DNA of 45,493 nucleotides from Asaia bogorensis (GTDB lineage Bacteria; Pseudomonadota; Alphaproteobacteria; Acetobacterales; Acetobacteraceae), in the NCBI GenBank assembly GCA_945869965.1, contig CAMBRC010000030.1, forward strand, positions 1 through 45,493. The letters run 5' to 3'. The notes beneath the pieces were generated by a model. It saw nothing but the letters and a program-made list of their open reading frames with translations. It made no database searches and had not been told where the DNA came from. Position 1 is the stretch's first letter, and every line of letters starts with the position of its first letter. Shown here in pieces: positions 25,087 through 34,264 of the stretch. Both the position numbers and the translations under genes were made by a program.

Positions 25087-26772
25087 ATGGCCATGCTTCG
25101 TCTGCCTACCCTGTCGCTTGCGCACCGCATCCTTCTGCAATGCGTCGCCGCGGTCATCGTCGCGGTGGCCATTATCGGCGCCGGGACGATCAACGCCGAG
25201 GTCAAACAGGCCGAAGCCATCGCGCGCGATGCGCTGCGCATCCGCCTGGCCGTGTTCGAGGAGGTGTTGCGCCCGCATGGCACCGTTTGGCGCGGCGACG
25301 GTGACCGCATGCTGCTGGGCGACACGGTGCTGAACGGCCGCAACGACATTGTGGACGCCATCAGCCGGCTGGGCGGCGTGGCCACCTTGTTCCTTGGCGA
25401 CCGCCGGATTGCCACCACGGTGCCCCGTCCTGATGGGTCGCGCGCCATCGGCACTCAGCTTGCGGCCGGTGCGGCGCATGACAGCGCCATCGGCCGCGGC
25501 CAGCTTTTCGAGGGCCGCAACGCTATCCTGGGCACCGAATACCTCACCATCTACAAGCCGGTACACGACGCGGCCGGCAAGCAGGTTGGCCTGTTGTTCG
25601 TCGGCACCCGGACCGCGGATGTGGCGGCGGTCACCCGAGAGGGGGTGATCAATGTCGCCATCCCGGCCGCGGTGGTGGTGGTCGTGATCAGCCTGATCGG
25701 CATGATCCTGTTGCAGCGCAGCTTTCGCCCATTCAACAGCCTGCGCGCCGCCACCGACCGTATTGCCGCTGGCGAACTGGATGTGCTCGTGCCCGGCACG
25801 GCGCGGCGGGACGAGGTGGGCCAGCTTGCCCGCTCGCTCGACCATCTGCGCGGCCAGGCGCTGCGCGCCCGGGCGTTGGAAGCCGACGCCGGCGAGGCGC
25901 GCCACGCCGCCGATCAGGCCCGCGCACAGGCGCGCCAGGACCTGGCCGTGCTGATCGAGGGAGAGATCGGCCGGGTGGCGGGCACCCTGTCATCGTCGGT
26001 TGACAGCGTTGGCAGCGCCGCCGACGCCATCGCCCGCCAGATCACCACCGTGTCTGAAAATGCTAATACGGCCGCGCAAGGGGCAGCGGATGCGCAGGGC
26101 AATGTTCGCAATGTTACCGAATCCGTCGATGTCCTGGCTGGCCTGGTGGTGCGGATCACCGGACAGGTCGCCGAGGCAGGCAGCGTGGTCCGCCGCGCGG
26201 TGTCCGAAACGGCGGCAACCGATGCCGCGGTCCAGAAGCTGAGCGAGGCGGCCACGCGGATCGGCAATGTTGTAAAGCTGATCTCCGACATCGCCGGACA
26301 GACCAACCTGCTGGCGTTGAACGCCACCATCGAGGCGGCGCGCGCGGGGGATGCCGGCAAGGGCTTCGCCGTGGTGGCGAGCGAGGTGAAACAACTGGCG
26401 GGACAGACGGCGAAGGCGACCGGCGACATCTCGGAACAGATCGTGGCGATCCAGGCGGCAACCCAGGACGCGGTGCAGTCGATCCGCGGCATTGGTACGG
26501 TGGTCGGCGAGATCGAACACATCGCCGGCGCCATTGCCGAGGCTGTTGATGCCCAGGCCGCGGCGGCCGAACAGATTGCCACAACCGTGAGCGTGGCCGC
26601 CACCGGCACCGGGCAGGTGGCCGCCTGCATTGGCGGCTTGACCGGCAACGTCGATGCCACGCTCGACGCGGTTTCAAGCTTGCGCGGCACGGCCGAGACG
26701 CTGGCGACCAAGGGCCAGGCGCTGGACCAGGCCGTGGCGCGCGTTCTGGCGGGGCTGCAACAGGCTGCGTGA
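25087..26772 (+). CDS. Methyl-accepting chemotaxis protein with Cache-type sensor
   Basis: The 561-aa receptor starts at ATG 25087 with GGGAGA 6 bases upstream. TM1 is at about 15-36 ([18 protein letters not shown]) and a periplasmic single-Cache domain at about 37-185. The Cache text includes [19 protein letters not shown] and [22 protein letters not shown]2 is near 192-212, then HAMP ([16 protein letters not shown]). The signalling hairpin tip [20 protein letters not shown] is followed by [19 protein letters not shown]. It relays ligand binding to CheA/CheW; no che genes are in the window. It is convergent with the CoA-transferase remnant, 2 bases away. Confidence 0.94.
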   Translation: MAMLRLPTLSLAHRILLQCVAAVIVAVAIIGAGTINAEVKQAEAIARDALRIRLAVFEEVLRPHGTVWRGDGDRMLLGDTVLNGRNDIVDAISRLGGVATLFLGDRRIATTVPRPDGSRAIGTQLAAGAAHDSAIGRGQLFEGRNAILGTEYLTIYKPVHDAAGKQVGLLFVGTRTADVAAVTREGVINVAIPAAVVVVVISLIGMILLQRSFRPFNSLRAATDRIAAGELDVLVPGTARRDEVGQLARSLDHLRGQALRARALEADAGEARHAADQARAQARQDLAVLIEGEIGRVAGTLSSSVDSVGSAADAIARQITTVSENANTAAQGAADAQGNVRNVTESVDVLAGLVVRITGQVAEAGSVVRRAVSETAATDAAVQKLSEAATRIGNVVKLISDIAGQTNLLALNATIEAARAGDAGKGFAVVASEVKQLAGQTAKATGDISEQIVAIQAATQDAVQSIRGIGTVVGEIEHIAGAIAEAVDAQAAAAEQIATTVSVAATGTGQVAACIGGLTGNVDATLDAVSSLRGTAETLATKGQALDQAVARVLAGLQQAA

Positions 26773-26774
26773 GG

Positions 26775-27033
26775 TCAAACGGAGACCACGGTCCCTGATG
26801 CCACCAGTGCGGCAATCTCGGCCGGCGAGAACCCCGCCTGGCCCAGCACCTCGCCATTGTGCTCCCCGACGCGCGGCGGCTGACGGTGCAGGGTCGAGCG
26901 GGCGCGGTCGGGGCCGAATTCCCGCGGCGGAGGGGTGCGGGCGACCTTGGTGCCTTGTTCGCAACTGCTTCGCGGGACGACGGCATCGAGCCGTGCGCCG
27001 GTGGCCAACAAGCGCGCGTGCTCGAACATCTGG
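26775..27033 (-). pseudogene. 3' remnant of a CaiB/BaiF (family III) CoA-transferase
   Basis: The frame ends HRQPPRVGEHNGEVLGQAGF followed by SPAEIAALVASGTVVSV. This is the characteristic C-terminus of CaiB/BaiF CoA-transferases (PPxxGEHxxEVL, then L/FSxxEIAALxxxGVV). Only about the last 80 codons exist. The reading frame then runs straight into hairpin repeat copy A at 27036, and no N-terminal part occurs nearby. The boundary at the repeat suggests the gene was lost by deletion or rearrangement at the element. Confidence 0.7.
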
Positions 27034-27035
27034 GG

Positions 27036-27067
27036 AAGTTTTTTGGTTCTTTTTTTCAAAAAAGAAC
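27036..27067. repeat. Hairpin repeat, copy A (right half only)
   Basis: The stretch AAGTTTTTTGG is followed by a hairpin GTTCTTTTTT/TC/AAAAAAGAAC at 27046-27067. It is identical to the right half of copies B and C. The left hairpin is absent. It sits exactly where the CoA-transferase remnant loses homology. Confidence 0.85.
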
Positions 27068-27151
27068 GGCTTCCTTTTGCTTGCCTGATGCAGCGCTAAA
27101 CCAACCACCGTAGCAATTGACCGATGTGACTGGAGTCAAAAAATCGGCGCA

Positions 27152-27194
27152 TGGAGACCAAAGCGTGGGTCCTTCACTGCGTTCGGGATGACGG
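27152..27194. repeat. Short dispersed REP-type sequence
   Basis: On the minus strand this reads with the characteristic string whose spurious translation is HPERSEGPTLWSP. I recognise it as a widely dispersed intergenic sequence in alphaproteobacteria and other groups. A related sequence is at 44904-44932. It is non-coding. Identification is by recall of the recurrent spurious translation, not by search. Confidence 0.5.
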
Positions 27195-27243
27195 CGGGAC
27201 GGGGCGGGCGCTCGGGAACGGCCAGGCATTTCGTTGGTTGGTA

Positions 27244-28284
27244 TCAGAGGACGGCTTCGGCGACGACGCGGAGGGCTTCGCGGTTGGCGCCGGTTAGGAT
27301 CATGGTGCCGACTTTGTGGTCTCGGGAGGCTTGTTGCCAGGCGGCGAGGCGGTCGCGGATGCGTTCCTTGGGGCCGATGAGGGCGAGTTCGTCGACCATG
27401 GTGTCGGGGACGAGGGCGGCGGCGGCGTCTTTTTTGCCGTCGAGGTAGAGGTCTTGGATTTTGATGGCGGCGTCTTCGTAGCCGAGGCGCTTGGCGTAGT
27501 CGTTGTAGTAGTTTTTGCCGCGGGCGCCCATGCCGCCGATGTAAAGGGCGAGTTCGGGCTTGCAGGAATCCCGGAGTGCGGCGATGTCGTTGCCGACGCG
27601 GATTTTCACGTGTGGGGCGACGTCGAAGTTTTGCAGGGTGACGGGCCGGCCGGCCTTGGCCATGCCGTCGAGCACGGTCTTGCACATCAGGTCGGCTTTT
27701 TCCGGCGACATGAAGATGGGGATGTTGCCGTCCGAGACCTCACCCGACACACGTAAGCCGCCGGGGGTGATGGAGGCGGTGTAGAACTTCATGTCGGGGT
27801 TACCGTGGGTCATGGAGCGCAGCGGCTTGGCCAGGCCGGAGGCGCCGGGGCCGTTATAGGGGATTTGGTAGTATTCGCCGTCGAAGGTCAGGGGTTTTTC
27901 GCGGGCGAGGATCTGGCGGATGATGGCGACGTATTCGCGGGTGCGGTCGATCGGCTTGCCGAAGGGTTGGCCGTGCCAGCCCTCGATGACCTGGGGGCCG
28001 GAAGGGCCGACGCCGCAGAGGAAGCGGTTGCCGGAGAGCGCCTGGAGCGTCATGGCGGTCATGGCCGCACAGGTGGGGGTGCGGGCGGACATCTGCATTA
28101 TCCCGGTGCCGGCCTTGATCTTTGTGGTGCGTGCGAGGACCCAGGCGGCGGGGGTGATGGCGTCAGTGCCGTAAGCCTCGCCGGTCCAGACGGAGTCAAA
28201 GCCGAGGGCTTCGGCTTCGAGGACGAGGTCGATGTTGAGGCGCGGGGCGGGGCCGCCGACGGCGAGGGTCATGCCGAGTTTCAT
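27244..28284 (-). CDS. LLM class F420-dependent oxidoreductase
   Basis: The 346-aa luciferase-like protein starts MKLGMTLAVGGPAPRLNIDL. It carries LGFDSVWTGEAYGTDAITPA (about 32-51), SARTPTCAAMTAMTLQALSG and RFLCGVGPSGPQVIEGWHG, and closes with ERIRDRLAAWQQASRDHKVG. This matches the mycobacterial-type F420-dependent LLM subfamilies (Rv3520c-like) and not FMN monooxygenases. It is downstream of another LLM gene in the same direction, separated by hairpin repeat B. The substrate is unknown. F420 use is inferred from the family and from the fbiC gene next door. Confidence 0.9.
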   Translation of the reverse strand: MKLGMTLAVGGPAPRLNIDLVLEAEALGFDSVWTGEAYGTDAITPAAWVLARTTKIKAGTGIMQMSARTPTCAAMTAMTLQALSGNRFLCGVGPSGPQVIEGWHGQPFGKPIDRTREYVAIIRQILAREKPLTFDGEYYQIPYNGPGASGLAKPLRSMTHGNPDMKFYTASITPGGLRVSGEVSDGNIPIFMSPEKADLMCKTVLDGMAKAGRPVTLQNFDVAPHVKIRVGNDIAALRDSCKPELALYIGGMGARGKNYYNDYAKRLGYEDAAIKIQDLYLDGKKDAAAALVPDTMVDELALIGPKERIRDRLAAWQQASRDHKVGTMILTGANREALRVVAEAVL

Positions 28285-28310
28285 GGGGGATTCCTGTGAG
28301 GGGCAGGGGA

Positions 28311-28407
28311 GGAAGATTCTTCTTTTTCTGAAGAAAAAGAAGCAAAAAGACTTTCATCCATAAGCAAGTGGATAAAAGTTTTTTGGTTCTTTTTTTCAAA
28401 AAAGAAC
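28311..28407. repeat. Hairpin repeat, copy B (complete)
   Basis: The left hairpin CTTCTTTTTC/TGAA/GAAAAAGAAG spans 28319-28342. The middle stem pairs CAAAAAGACTTTCATCCA with TGGATAAAAGTTTTTTG around a short loop (28343-28385). The right hairpin is at 28386-28407. It lies between two leftward LLM genes, 5 bases past the stop of the upstream one and 26 bases before the start of the downstream one. Terminator- or attenuator-like. Confidence 0.88.
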
Positions 28408-28412
28408 ATGCT

Positions 28413-29354
28413 TTATACTTTTGCGAGCACTTCGCCGCGGAAGCGCTGCATGTTGGACAGGACCTCGGCGGATGACGCGCCGGGGAAGCCGAAATCGATG
28501 CTGGCGACGCCGAGGTCGCGCAGGGCGCGGATGTCGGCGATGATGGTGGCGTCTGGGCCGTTGAAGAGTTTGGGCTGGCCGTCGCTGGCGGTGGCGGGGG
28601 CGGCGGGGATGGCGGAGACACGGTAGATCACGCTGAGGTCGGCGGGGTTGCGGCCGACCTGGTTGGCGGCCTTGTGCAGGCGGGCGATGCCGGATTTGAG
28701 CAGGGCGAGGCTGTCGAGCGGGAAGGCGGGGTTGCTGCCGATGGGGTACCAGCCATCGGCGAGGCGGGCGGTGCGGCGGAGTGCTGGGCCGGATTCGCCG
28801 CCGACCCAGATGGGGATGCCGGCGGGTTTCGGCTCGAAGAGGATTTTGTCGAATCTTGTGTATTTGCCGGCGAATTTGGGTTCTGGCTGGGTCCAGAGTT
28901 CGCGGAAGACCTGGAGGTATTCGTCGGTGACGGCGCCGCGCTCGGCGAAGGGGGGGGCGCCGACGGCTTCGAACTCTTCGGCCATCCAGCCGGCGCCGAT
29001 GCCCAGGGTGAGGCGGCCGTTGGAGAGGACGTCGATGGTGCTGAGGATCTTGGCGGTGAGGACTGCCGGCCGGTGGGGGACGACCATGACGGAGGTGATG
29101 AGGCGGAGCTTGGTGGTCTTGCCAGCGACCCAGGCGACTTCGGTGAGCTGTTCGTGGCGGCCGGCGCGGGAGCCGGCGGGGAACTCGCCGGTGGCGGAAT
29201 ATGGGTAGGTTGAGTCGATCTCGGTGGGGATGACGACGTGGTCCGAGAAGGTGGCGTAATCGTAGCCGAGGGCTTCGCCGCCCTGGCAGATTTCGGCGAG
29301 CGGGCCGGGGGCGGAGAGCGGGCCGGCGGTGGGTGCGTTGAAGCCGAACTGCAT
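28413..29354 (-). CDS. LLM class F420-dependent oxidoreductase (TIGR03619-like)
   Basis: The 313-aa protein from ATG 29354 (GGGGGA 7 bases upstream) has the LLM barrel pattern. Visible stretches are LGYDYATFSDHVVIPTEIDS near the N-terminus, GRLTLGIGAGWMAEEFEAVG (about 106-125) and IPIWVGGESGPALRRTARLA. An upstream open frame to 29636 crosses the promoter of the divergent fbiC gene and is not coding. It is divergent from fbiC with about 110 bases between, so both may respond to the same promoter region. Its stop TAA is 5 bases before hairpin repeat B. Confidence 0.9.
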   Translation of the reverse strand: MQFGFNAPTAGPLSAPGPLAEICQGGEALGYDYATFSDHVVIPTEIDSTYPYSATGEFPAGSRAGRHEQLTEVAWVAGKTTKLRLITSVMVVPHRPAVLTAKILSTIDVLSNGRLTLGIGAGWMAEEFEAVGAPPFAERGAVTDEYLQVFRELWTQPEPKFAGKYTRFDKILFEPKPAGIPIWVGGESGPALRRTARLADGWYPIGSNPAFPLDSLALLKSGIARLHKAANQVGRNPADLSVIYRVSAIPAAPATASDGQPKLFNGPDATIIADIRALRDLGVASIDFGFPGASSAEVLSNMQRFRGEVLAKV

Positions 29355-29465
29355 GGTGTGTCCCCCGGGATGCGCCCGATTGCATCGGCCGCGCTGAGCG
29401 GACAGGATGCGACGGGACGCGCGGCGCGACAAGCGCGTTCCCGACAGGCTTGGGGGACGCAGCAG

Positions 29466-31844
29466 ATGGACGCGATGGCGACGGATGGCGGGCTGGCTGC
29501 GCGGCTGGAGGCGGCTGAGCTTTCGGCGCTGATGGCGGAGGCGGCGGAGTTGCGCGATGCGGCGCATGGTCGGGTGGTGTCGTATTCGCGAAAAGTGTTC
29601 ATCCCGCTGACGAAGTTGTGCCGGGATGTCTGCCATTACTGCACGTTTGCCGAGCGGCCGAAGAAGGGGGTGTCAGCGTATTTGTCGCCCGACGAGGTGT
29701 TGGCGATTGCGCGGGCGGGGGCGGCGGCGGGGTGCACGGAGGCGCTGTTCACACTGGGGGATCAGCCGGAGAAGCGCTATGCGGCGGCGCGGGAGGGGTT
29801 GGCGGCGCTGGGGTATGAGTCGACGATTGCGTATCTGACGGCGATGTGTGCGCTGGTGCTGAAGGAGACGGGGCTGCTGCCGCATGCCAATCCCGGGGTG
29901 ATGACGGCTGCGGAGTTGGCGGGGCTGCGGGCGGTGACGGCGAGCCAGGGGATCATGCTGGAGAGTGCCAGCGCGCGGCTGTGCGAACCGGGGCAGGTGC
30001 ATTTTGGATCGCCGGACAAGGTGCCGGCGGTGCGGCTGGAGACAATCCGGTTGGCGGGTGAGTTGAAGGTGCCGTTCACCACGGGGATCCTGATCGGGAT
30101 TGGCGAGACGCGGGCGGAGCGGATTGAGGCGCTGATCGCCATTCGGGATTTGCAGGCGCGGTATGGGCACATCCAGGAAGTGATCGTGCAGAATTTCCGG
30201 GCCAAGCCGAAGACCAAGCGGGCGGAGGCAGCGGAGCCGGATCTGGATGATCTGCTGTGGACGATTGCGGTGGCGCGGATTGTGCTGGGCGGGGCGATGA
30301 ATATCCAGGCGCCGCCGAATTTGTCGCCGGGGGTGTATCAGCGCCTGGTGGCGGCGGGGCTGAACGATTGGGGTGGGGTGTCGCCGGTGACGCCGGATCA
30401 TGTGAATCCGGAAGCGCCGTGGCCGCATCTGGATGATCTCGCGCGGCGGACGGCGGAGGCTGGGAAGGCTCTGGTGGGGCGCTTGCCGGTTTATCCCGCG
30501 TATGTGCGCGACGCGGGGACGTGGCTGGCGCCGGCGGTGGCGAGCCAGGTGCGGCGGATGGCGGATGCGGAGGGGTTTTCCCGGGAAGATGACTGGGCGC
30601 CGGGGCAGGTGACTTTGCCAGCGGCGCCTGAGGTTTTGCTGGGCGAGGCCGATGTGGGGCTGGCGCGGTTGGTGGAGCGGGCGGCGGGGGGGACGCGGCT
30701 TGATCCGCCGGAGATCGAGCGGTTGTTCGCGGCGCGGGATGCGGATTGGCGGCATGTGACGCAGGCGGCGGATGCGTTAAGGCGGGCGGTGTCCGGGGAT
30801 GTCATTCGTTACGTGGTCAATCGGAACATCAACTATACCAATGTGTGCACCTATCGCTGCACGTTCTGTGCGTTCTCGAAAGGGAAGTCGCACGAGGCGC
30901 TGCGCGGGCCGGCCTATGATCTGGATATGGGGGAGATCGTGCGGCGGTCCGAGGAGGCTTGGGCGCGCGGGGCGACGGAGGTTTGCCTGCAGGGGGGGAT
31001 TCATCCCGACTACACCGGCGATACCTATGTGGCGATCTGCCGGGCGATCAAGGCGGCGGTGCCGGGGATGCACATTCATGCGTTCTCGCCGCTGGAGGTG
31101 ACGCAGGGGGCGGCGACGCTGGGGCTGACGCTGACGCAGTTCCTGGCGCGGCTGAAGGAGGCGGGGTTGGGGACGTTGCCGGGGACGGCGGCGGAGATCC
31201 TGGACGATGAGGTGCGGGCGATCATCTGTGCCGACAAGGTGAACACCCAGGAGTGGGTGGATGTGGCGCGGGCGGCGCATGGGCTGGGGCTGCGGACGAC
31301 GTCGACCATCATGTATGGGCATGTGGAGGCGCCGGTGGCGTGGGCGCGGCATCTGCTGGTGTTGCGGGATTTGCAGACAGAGACTGGGGGGTTCACGGAG
31401 TTCGTGCCGCTGCCGTTCGTGCATATGGAGGCGCCGATGTACCTGAAGGGGCTGTCGCGCAAGGGGCCGACGCTGCGCGAGGCGGTGCTGATGCATTCGG
31501 TGGCGCGGCTGGTGCTGCATCCGGGGATCCCGAACATCCAGACCTCCTGGGTGAAGATGGGGCCGGAGGGGGCGGCGCTGTGCCTGAATGCCGGGGCGAA
31601 TGATTTGGGCGGCACGCTGATGAACGAGAGCATCTCGCGCGCGGCGGGGACGGAGCATGGGCAGGAGTTTGCGCCCGAGCGGATGGAGGCGCTGATCGCC
31701 GGGATTGGCCGGGTGGCGCAGCAGCGCACGACGGACTACCGCGGCGTGGGCAATGAGCGGCAGGTGGCGTCCTACAACGCGCCGGAGTTGTCGCCGGTGG
31801 TGCAGACGAAGGCGGGCAAACGGGCGCGGCTGGCGGTGGGGTGA
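29466..31844 (+). CDS. fbiC: Bifunctional Fo synthase FbiC (CofG-CofH fusion)
   Basis: FbiC joins tyrosine and the flavin precursor 5-amino-6-ribitylaminouracil into Fo, the deazaflavin chromophore of F420, using two radical-SAM domains. Both are present: CofG half with C52-x3-C56-x2-C59 (LCRDVCHYCTF), and CofH half with C461-x3-C465-x2-C468 (VCTYRCTFCAF). The 792 aa are slightly shorter than mycobacterial FbiC but cover both halves. Other landmarks are GILIGIGETRAERIEALI, QEVIVQNFRAKPKTK and TSTIMYGHVEAP. The start at 29466 is set by GGGGGA 8 bases upstream. It is divergent from an LLM gene and followed by a hairpin array with a T-run. Confidence 0.96.
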   Translation: MDAMATDGGLAARLEAAELSALMAEAAELRDAAHGRVVSYSRKVFIPLTKLCRDVCHYCTFAERPKKGVSAYLSPDEVLAIARAGAAAGCTEALFTLGDQPEKRYAAAREGLAALGYESTIAYLTAMCALVLKETGLLPHANPGVMTAAELAGLRAVTASQGIMLESASARLCEPGQVHFGSPDKVPAVRLETIRLAGELKVPFTTGILIGIGETRAERIEALIAIRDLQARYGHIQEVIVQNFRAKPKTKRAEAAEPDLDDLLWTIAVARIVLGGAMNIQAPPNLSPGVYQRLVAAGLNDWGGVSPVTPDHVNPEAPWPHLDDLARRTAEAGKALVGRLPVYPAYVRDAGTWLAPAVASQVRRMADAEGFSREDDWAPGQVTLPAAPEVLLGEADVGLARLVERAAGGTRLDPPEIERLFAARDADWRHVTQAADALRRAVSGDVIRYVVNRNINYTNVCTYRCTFCAFSKGKSHEALRGPAYDLDMGEIVRRSEEAWARGATEVCLQGGIHPDYTGDTYVAICRAIKAAVPGMHIHAFSPLEVTQGAATLGLTLTQFLARLKEAGLGTLPGTAAEILDDEVRAIICADKVNTQEWVDVARAAHGLGLRTTSTIMYGHVEAPVAWARHLLVLRDLQTETGGFTEFVPLPFVHMEAPMYLKGLSRKGPTLREAVLMHSVARLVLHPGIPNIQTSWVKMGPEGAALCLNAGANDLGGTLMNESISRAAGTEHGQEFAPERMEALIAGIGRVAQQRTTDYRGVGNERQVASYNAPELSPVVQTKAGKRARLAVG

Positions 31845-31858
31845 GGGAAAAGGAAGAC

Positions 31859-31966
31859 GAGGGCTCTGCCCTCGACCCGCAAAGGGCCGGCGGCCCTTTG
31901 AACCTCATTTTTTCAATAGGATAAGGTCCAGGGGCTTGGCCCTTGGCGGGTCTGGGCGGAGCCCAG
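31859..31966 (+). terminator. Four-hairpin array after fbiC, with T-run
   Basis: Consecutive hairpins are GAGGGC-TCT-GCCCTC (31859-31873), AAAGGGCC-GGC-GGCCCTTT (31881-31899), CCAGGGGC-TTG-GCCCTTGG (31928-31946) and CTGGGC-GGA-GCCCAG (31952-31966). TTTTTT at 31908-31913 follows the second, so this probably terminates fbiC. The text resembles a widespread alphaproteobacterial intergenic repeat (recall, not search). Confidence 0.65.
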
Positions 31967-31993
31967 CCTTCCTTCACTCAGTGCCTATGGCGG

Positions 31994-32656
31994 CTAGCGC
32001 CCGCCGGCGGCGCGGATCATTGCGGCGATCGCGGTCTGGCCGCGGGCCACGGCGTGGGCGAGCGGGCTGACGCCGTCGCGGTCGGCGAGGTTCGGGTTGG
32101 CACCGGCGGCCAAGACCAGGCGGGTCACTTCCTGATGCGCGGTGCTGCCATCGCCGAGCAGGACGATTTCCAGCAGGCAGGTCCAGCCGAGGCGGTTGAT
32201 GTGGTCCACCGGGATGGCGGTTTTGAGCAGCAGGGCGACGGTGTCGACATGGGCGCGTTCGCAGGCGGGGATCAGGGCGTTGCCGCCGAAGCGGTTGCGG
32301 ATGGACAGGTCCGGGGCGCGCGGGATCATCGCGGCCAGCATCGCTGTGCGGCCGCGGGCACCGGCGAGCAGCCAGGGCGTGTCCTGGTTGGCGGCCTGGA
32401 CATTCTGGCTGGCGCCGGCATCGAGCAGGGTCTGCGCCGCCGCGTCCTGGCCGGATTCGACGGCCAGGAGGAGGGCTGATCGGCCGTCGGTGTCGACTGC
32501 ATCCACCGGGGTGCCGGCGGCGAGCAGGGTCCTGATCTCGGCCGTCTGGCCCGATGCGGCGGCCGCGCGCAGTTGGGCGGTGCGGTCCTGGGCCATGGCC
32601 GATGCTCCCCATGCCGTCAGCAGAACGAGCGCGAGAGCGGCGCGCGCCGGCGTCAT
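31994..32656 (-). CDS. Exported ankyrin-repeat protein
   Basis: The 220-aa protein has a signal peptide (ALALVLLTAWGASAMAQ, cleavage about residue 23) followed by about five ankyrin repeats, for example DTDGRSALLLAVESGQD, NRFGGNALIPACERAHVDTV and DRDGVSPLAHAVARGQTAI. Ankyrin repeats mediate protein contacts, so a periplasmic or secreted scaffold or inhibitor is plausible. Its ATG overlaps the stop of the SDR gene (ATGA), making it the last gene of the leftward run that starts with fgd, if the transcript passes repeat C. No specific partner is evident. Confidence 0.88.
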   Translation of the reverse strand: MTPARAALALVLLTAWGASAMAQDRTAQLRAAAASGQTAEIRTLLAAGTPVDAVDTDGRSALLLAVESGQDAAAQTLLDAGASQNVQAANQDTPWLLAGARGRTAMLAAMIPRAPDLSIRNRFGGNALIPACERAHVDTVALLLKTAIPVDHINRLGWTCLLEIVLLGDGSTAHQEVTRLVLAAGANPNLADRDGVSPLAHAVARGQTAIAAMIRAAGGR

Positions 32657-33456
32657 GTCGGGGTGTTGCGGAACGCGGTGCCGGAATTCACCCGGTTGGC
32701 GGCGAGCAGGCCGCCATCGACGGGCAGGGTCACGCCGGTGATGTAGCTGGCGAGGTCGGACAGCAGGAAAAGCGCTGCCTTGCCGATATCGTCCGTGGTG
32801 CCGCGCTGCTTGGCGGGGATGAGGCTGGTGCGGTACCAGTCCACGCGCGTGGGGGTGTCATACAGGCGGGGGGTGACGATGTGGCCAGGCGCGATGGCAT
32901 TGACCCGGATGGAATGCTCGGCCCATTCGACGGACATGCTCTGGACCAGGTTGATCAGCCCGGCCTTGGCCGCGCCATAGGCGGCATGCATCGGCGAGCC
33001 CTGGAAGCCGTCGACCGAGGCGATGCAGACGATCGCGCCCGGCACGCCGCGACCGATCATGTTGGCCGCCACCGCGCGCCCGGCGGTGAAGACGTAGCGC
33101 AGGTTGCGGACGAATTCGAAATCCCAGGTCTCGGGCTTCATCTCCATGATGCTCTCGAAGGCGGCAGCGCCGACGATGGCCACCATGCCGTCCAGCCCGC
33201 CCAGCTTGGCCTCGGCCTCGGCGACGATGCGGTCGACCTGGGTGTCGTCCAGCACGTCACCCACCACGGCCACGCCGCGCCGGCCGAGATGCTGCACCGA
33301 TTGGGCGACACTCTCCGCCCGTTCGGCCACCACGTCGACGATCGCGACATTGGCTCCGGCCTTGGCGAGGAAGCGGGCGGTGCTTTCGCCCATGCCCTGG
33401 CCGCCGCCGATGACCATGAATGACTTGCCTTCGACGCCCAGCAGTGAGTTCGGCAT
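32653..33456 (-). CDS. SDR family NAD(P)-dependent oxidoreductase
   Basis: This 267-aa classical short-chain dehydrogenase has the Rossmann motif GGGQGMGESTARFLAKAG (about 17-34), an acidic residue after the second strand (IVDVV) favouring NAD(H), catalytic Ser in CIASVDGFQGS, and Tyr/Lys in AAYGAAKAGLI. The C-terminus ITGVTLPVDGGLLAANR is typical. It may act with the F420 enzymes on a common substrate, but nothing in the sequence names it. It lies 142 bases downstream of cofC, separated by hairpin repeat C, and is coupled to the ankyrin gene. Confidence 0.93.
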   Translation of the reverse strand: MPNSLLGVEGKSFMVIGGGQGMGESTARFLAKAGANVAIVDVVAERAESVAQSVQHLGRRGVAVVGDVLDDTQVDRIVAEAEAKLGGLDGMVAIVGAAAFESIMEMKPETWDFEFVRNLRYVFTAGRAVAANMIGRGVPGAIVCIASVDGFQGSPMHAAYGAAKAGLINLVQSMSVEWAEHSIRVNAIAPGHIVTPRLYDTPTRVDWYRTSLIPAKQRGTTDDIGKAALFLLSDLASYITGVTLPVDGGLLAANRVNSGTAFRNTPT

Positions 33457-33487
33457 TTGGTGGTCTCCTAGCCAGGAAGGGGAGGAA

Positions 33488-33610
33488 GGAAGGTCTTCTT
33501 TTTCTGAAGAAAAAGAAGCAAAAAGACTTTATCTATTTAGAGCGTGCCTTCGCAACTGGCCCCCGGCCAAGCGGATGAAAGTTTTTTGGTTCTTTTTTTC
33601 AAAAAAGAAC
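33488..33610. repeat. Hairpin repeat, copy C (complete)
   Basis: The left hairpin at 33495-33518 is identical to that of copy B, and the right hairpin at 33589-33610 is identical to copies A and B. The middle differs in sequence but again pairs CTTTATC with GATGAAAG and contains TGGCC-CCC-GGCCA. The right end overlaps the 3' end of cofC and supplies its stop codon. Confidence 0.88.
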
Positions 33611-34264
33611 GTCCTTGAGCCGCGCTGGAACGTTCATCGCTTCGAGCAACGCCCGCGTCCGTGTGCCAGCGGACTGTGGCAGCCGCAGGAAAGCGGCGAG
33701 GTCGGCCGGGTGGTCGATATCCATGGCGATGCCGGGTTGCTGGATGATGGTGGGGGTGATGCCGGCGGCGCGGGCGGCGTCGAGATGGGGGAAGTACGAG
33801 TTGTCGCCGAAGCGCAGTTCGACGGCCAGCGGTGGCGAGACGATGACGGTGTTGGAGCCTTGCTCGTCATGGGCGGGGACGATGGTGAAAGCCGTGTGGG
33901 CGGCCAGGGCGGCGTCGATCTCGGCGGCGGTGGCGGCGGGGATGTCGCCGGGCAGGGTGAGGATGCCGGCGATGCCTTCGGCGGCGAGGATGGTGCGACC
34001 GGCATCGACGGCGCCGGTGTGGCTGGTGCGGGCGCCTTCGGTGATGATGCGCCAGTTGTGGTGGCGGGCGATGGCGGTGGCGTGCGGGTCGAGCGTGACC
34101 AGGGCCACGCCGGCCAGGCGAGTGGCGCTGGCCAGGGCGGCGAGCACCTCTTCGAGCATGGTGACGGCGAGGCGGTGACGTTCGGCTTCGGTGAGGAAGC
34201 CGGCCAGGCGTTGCTTGGCGCCGTCGAGTTCCTTGACCGGGATGACGGCCCAGATGCCGATCAT
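33599..34264 (-). CDS. cofC: 2-phospho-L-lactate guanylyltransferase CofC (FbiD)
   Basis: CofC/FbiD activates 2-phospholactate, phosphoenolpyruvate or 3-phosphoglycerate with GTP for the CofD step of F420 assembly. The 221-aa protein begins MIGIWAVIPVKELDGAKQRL, the typical nucleotidyltransferase start. It has the metal/nucleotide site GILTLPGDIPAATAAEID and the C-terminal MDIDHPADLAAFL. ATG 34264 overlaps the cofD stop (ATGA). The last codons (KDVLF and TGA) lie inside hairpin repeat C, so the natural C-terminus may have been replaced. Which three-carbon acid it uses cannot be read here. Confidence 0.93.
   Translation of the reverse strand: MIGIWAVIPVKELDGAKQRLAGFLTEAERHRLAVTMLEEVLAALASATRLAGVALVTLDPHATAIARHHNWRIITEGARTSHTGAVDAGRTILAAEGIAGILTLPGDIPAATAAEIDAALAAHTAFTIVPAHDEQGSNTVIVSPPLAVELRFGDNSYFPHLDAARAAGITPTIIQQPGIAMDIDHPADLAAFLRLPQSAGTRTRALLEAMNVPARLKDVLF

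Noticed and set aside
29376-29388. CCGAT-TGC-ATCGG in the fbiC/LLM divergent region, considered as an F420-regulon site
   Set aside because: Short arms and no similarity to the dyad at 36989-37018.
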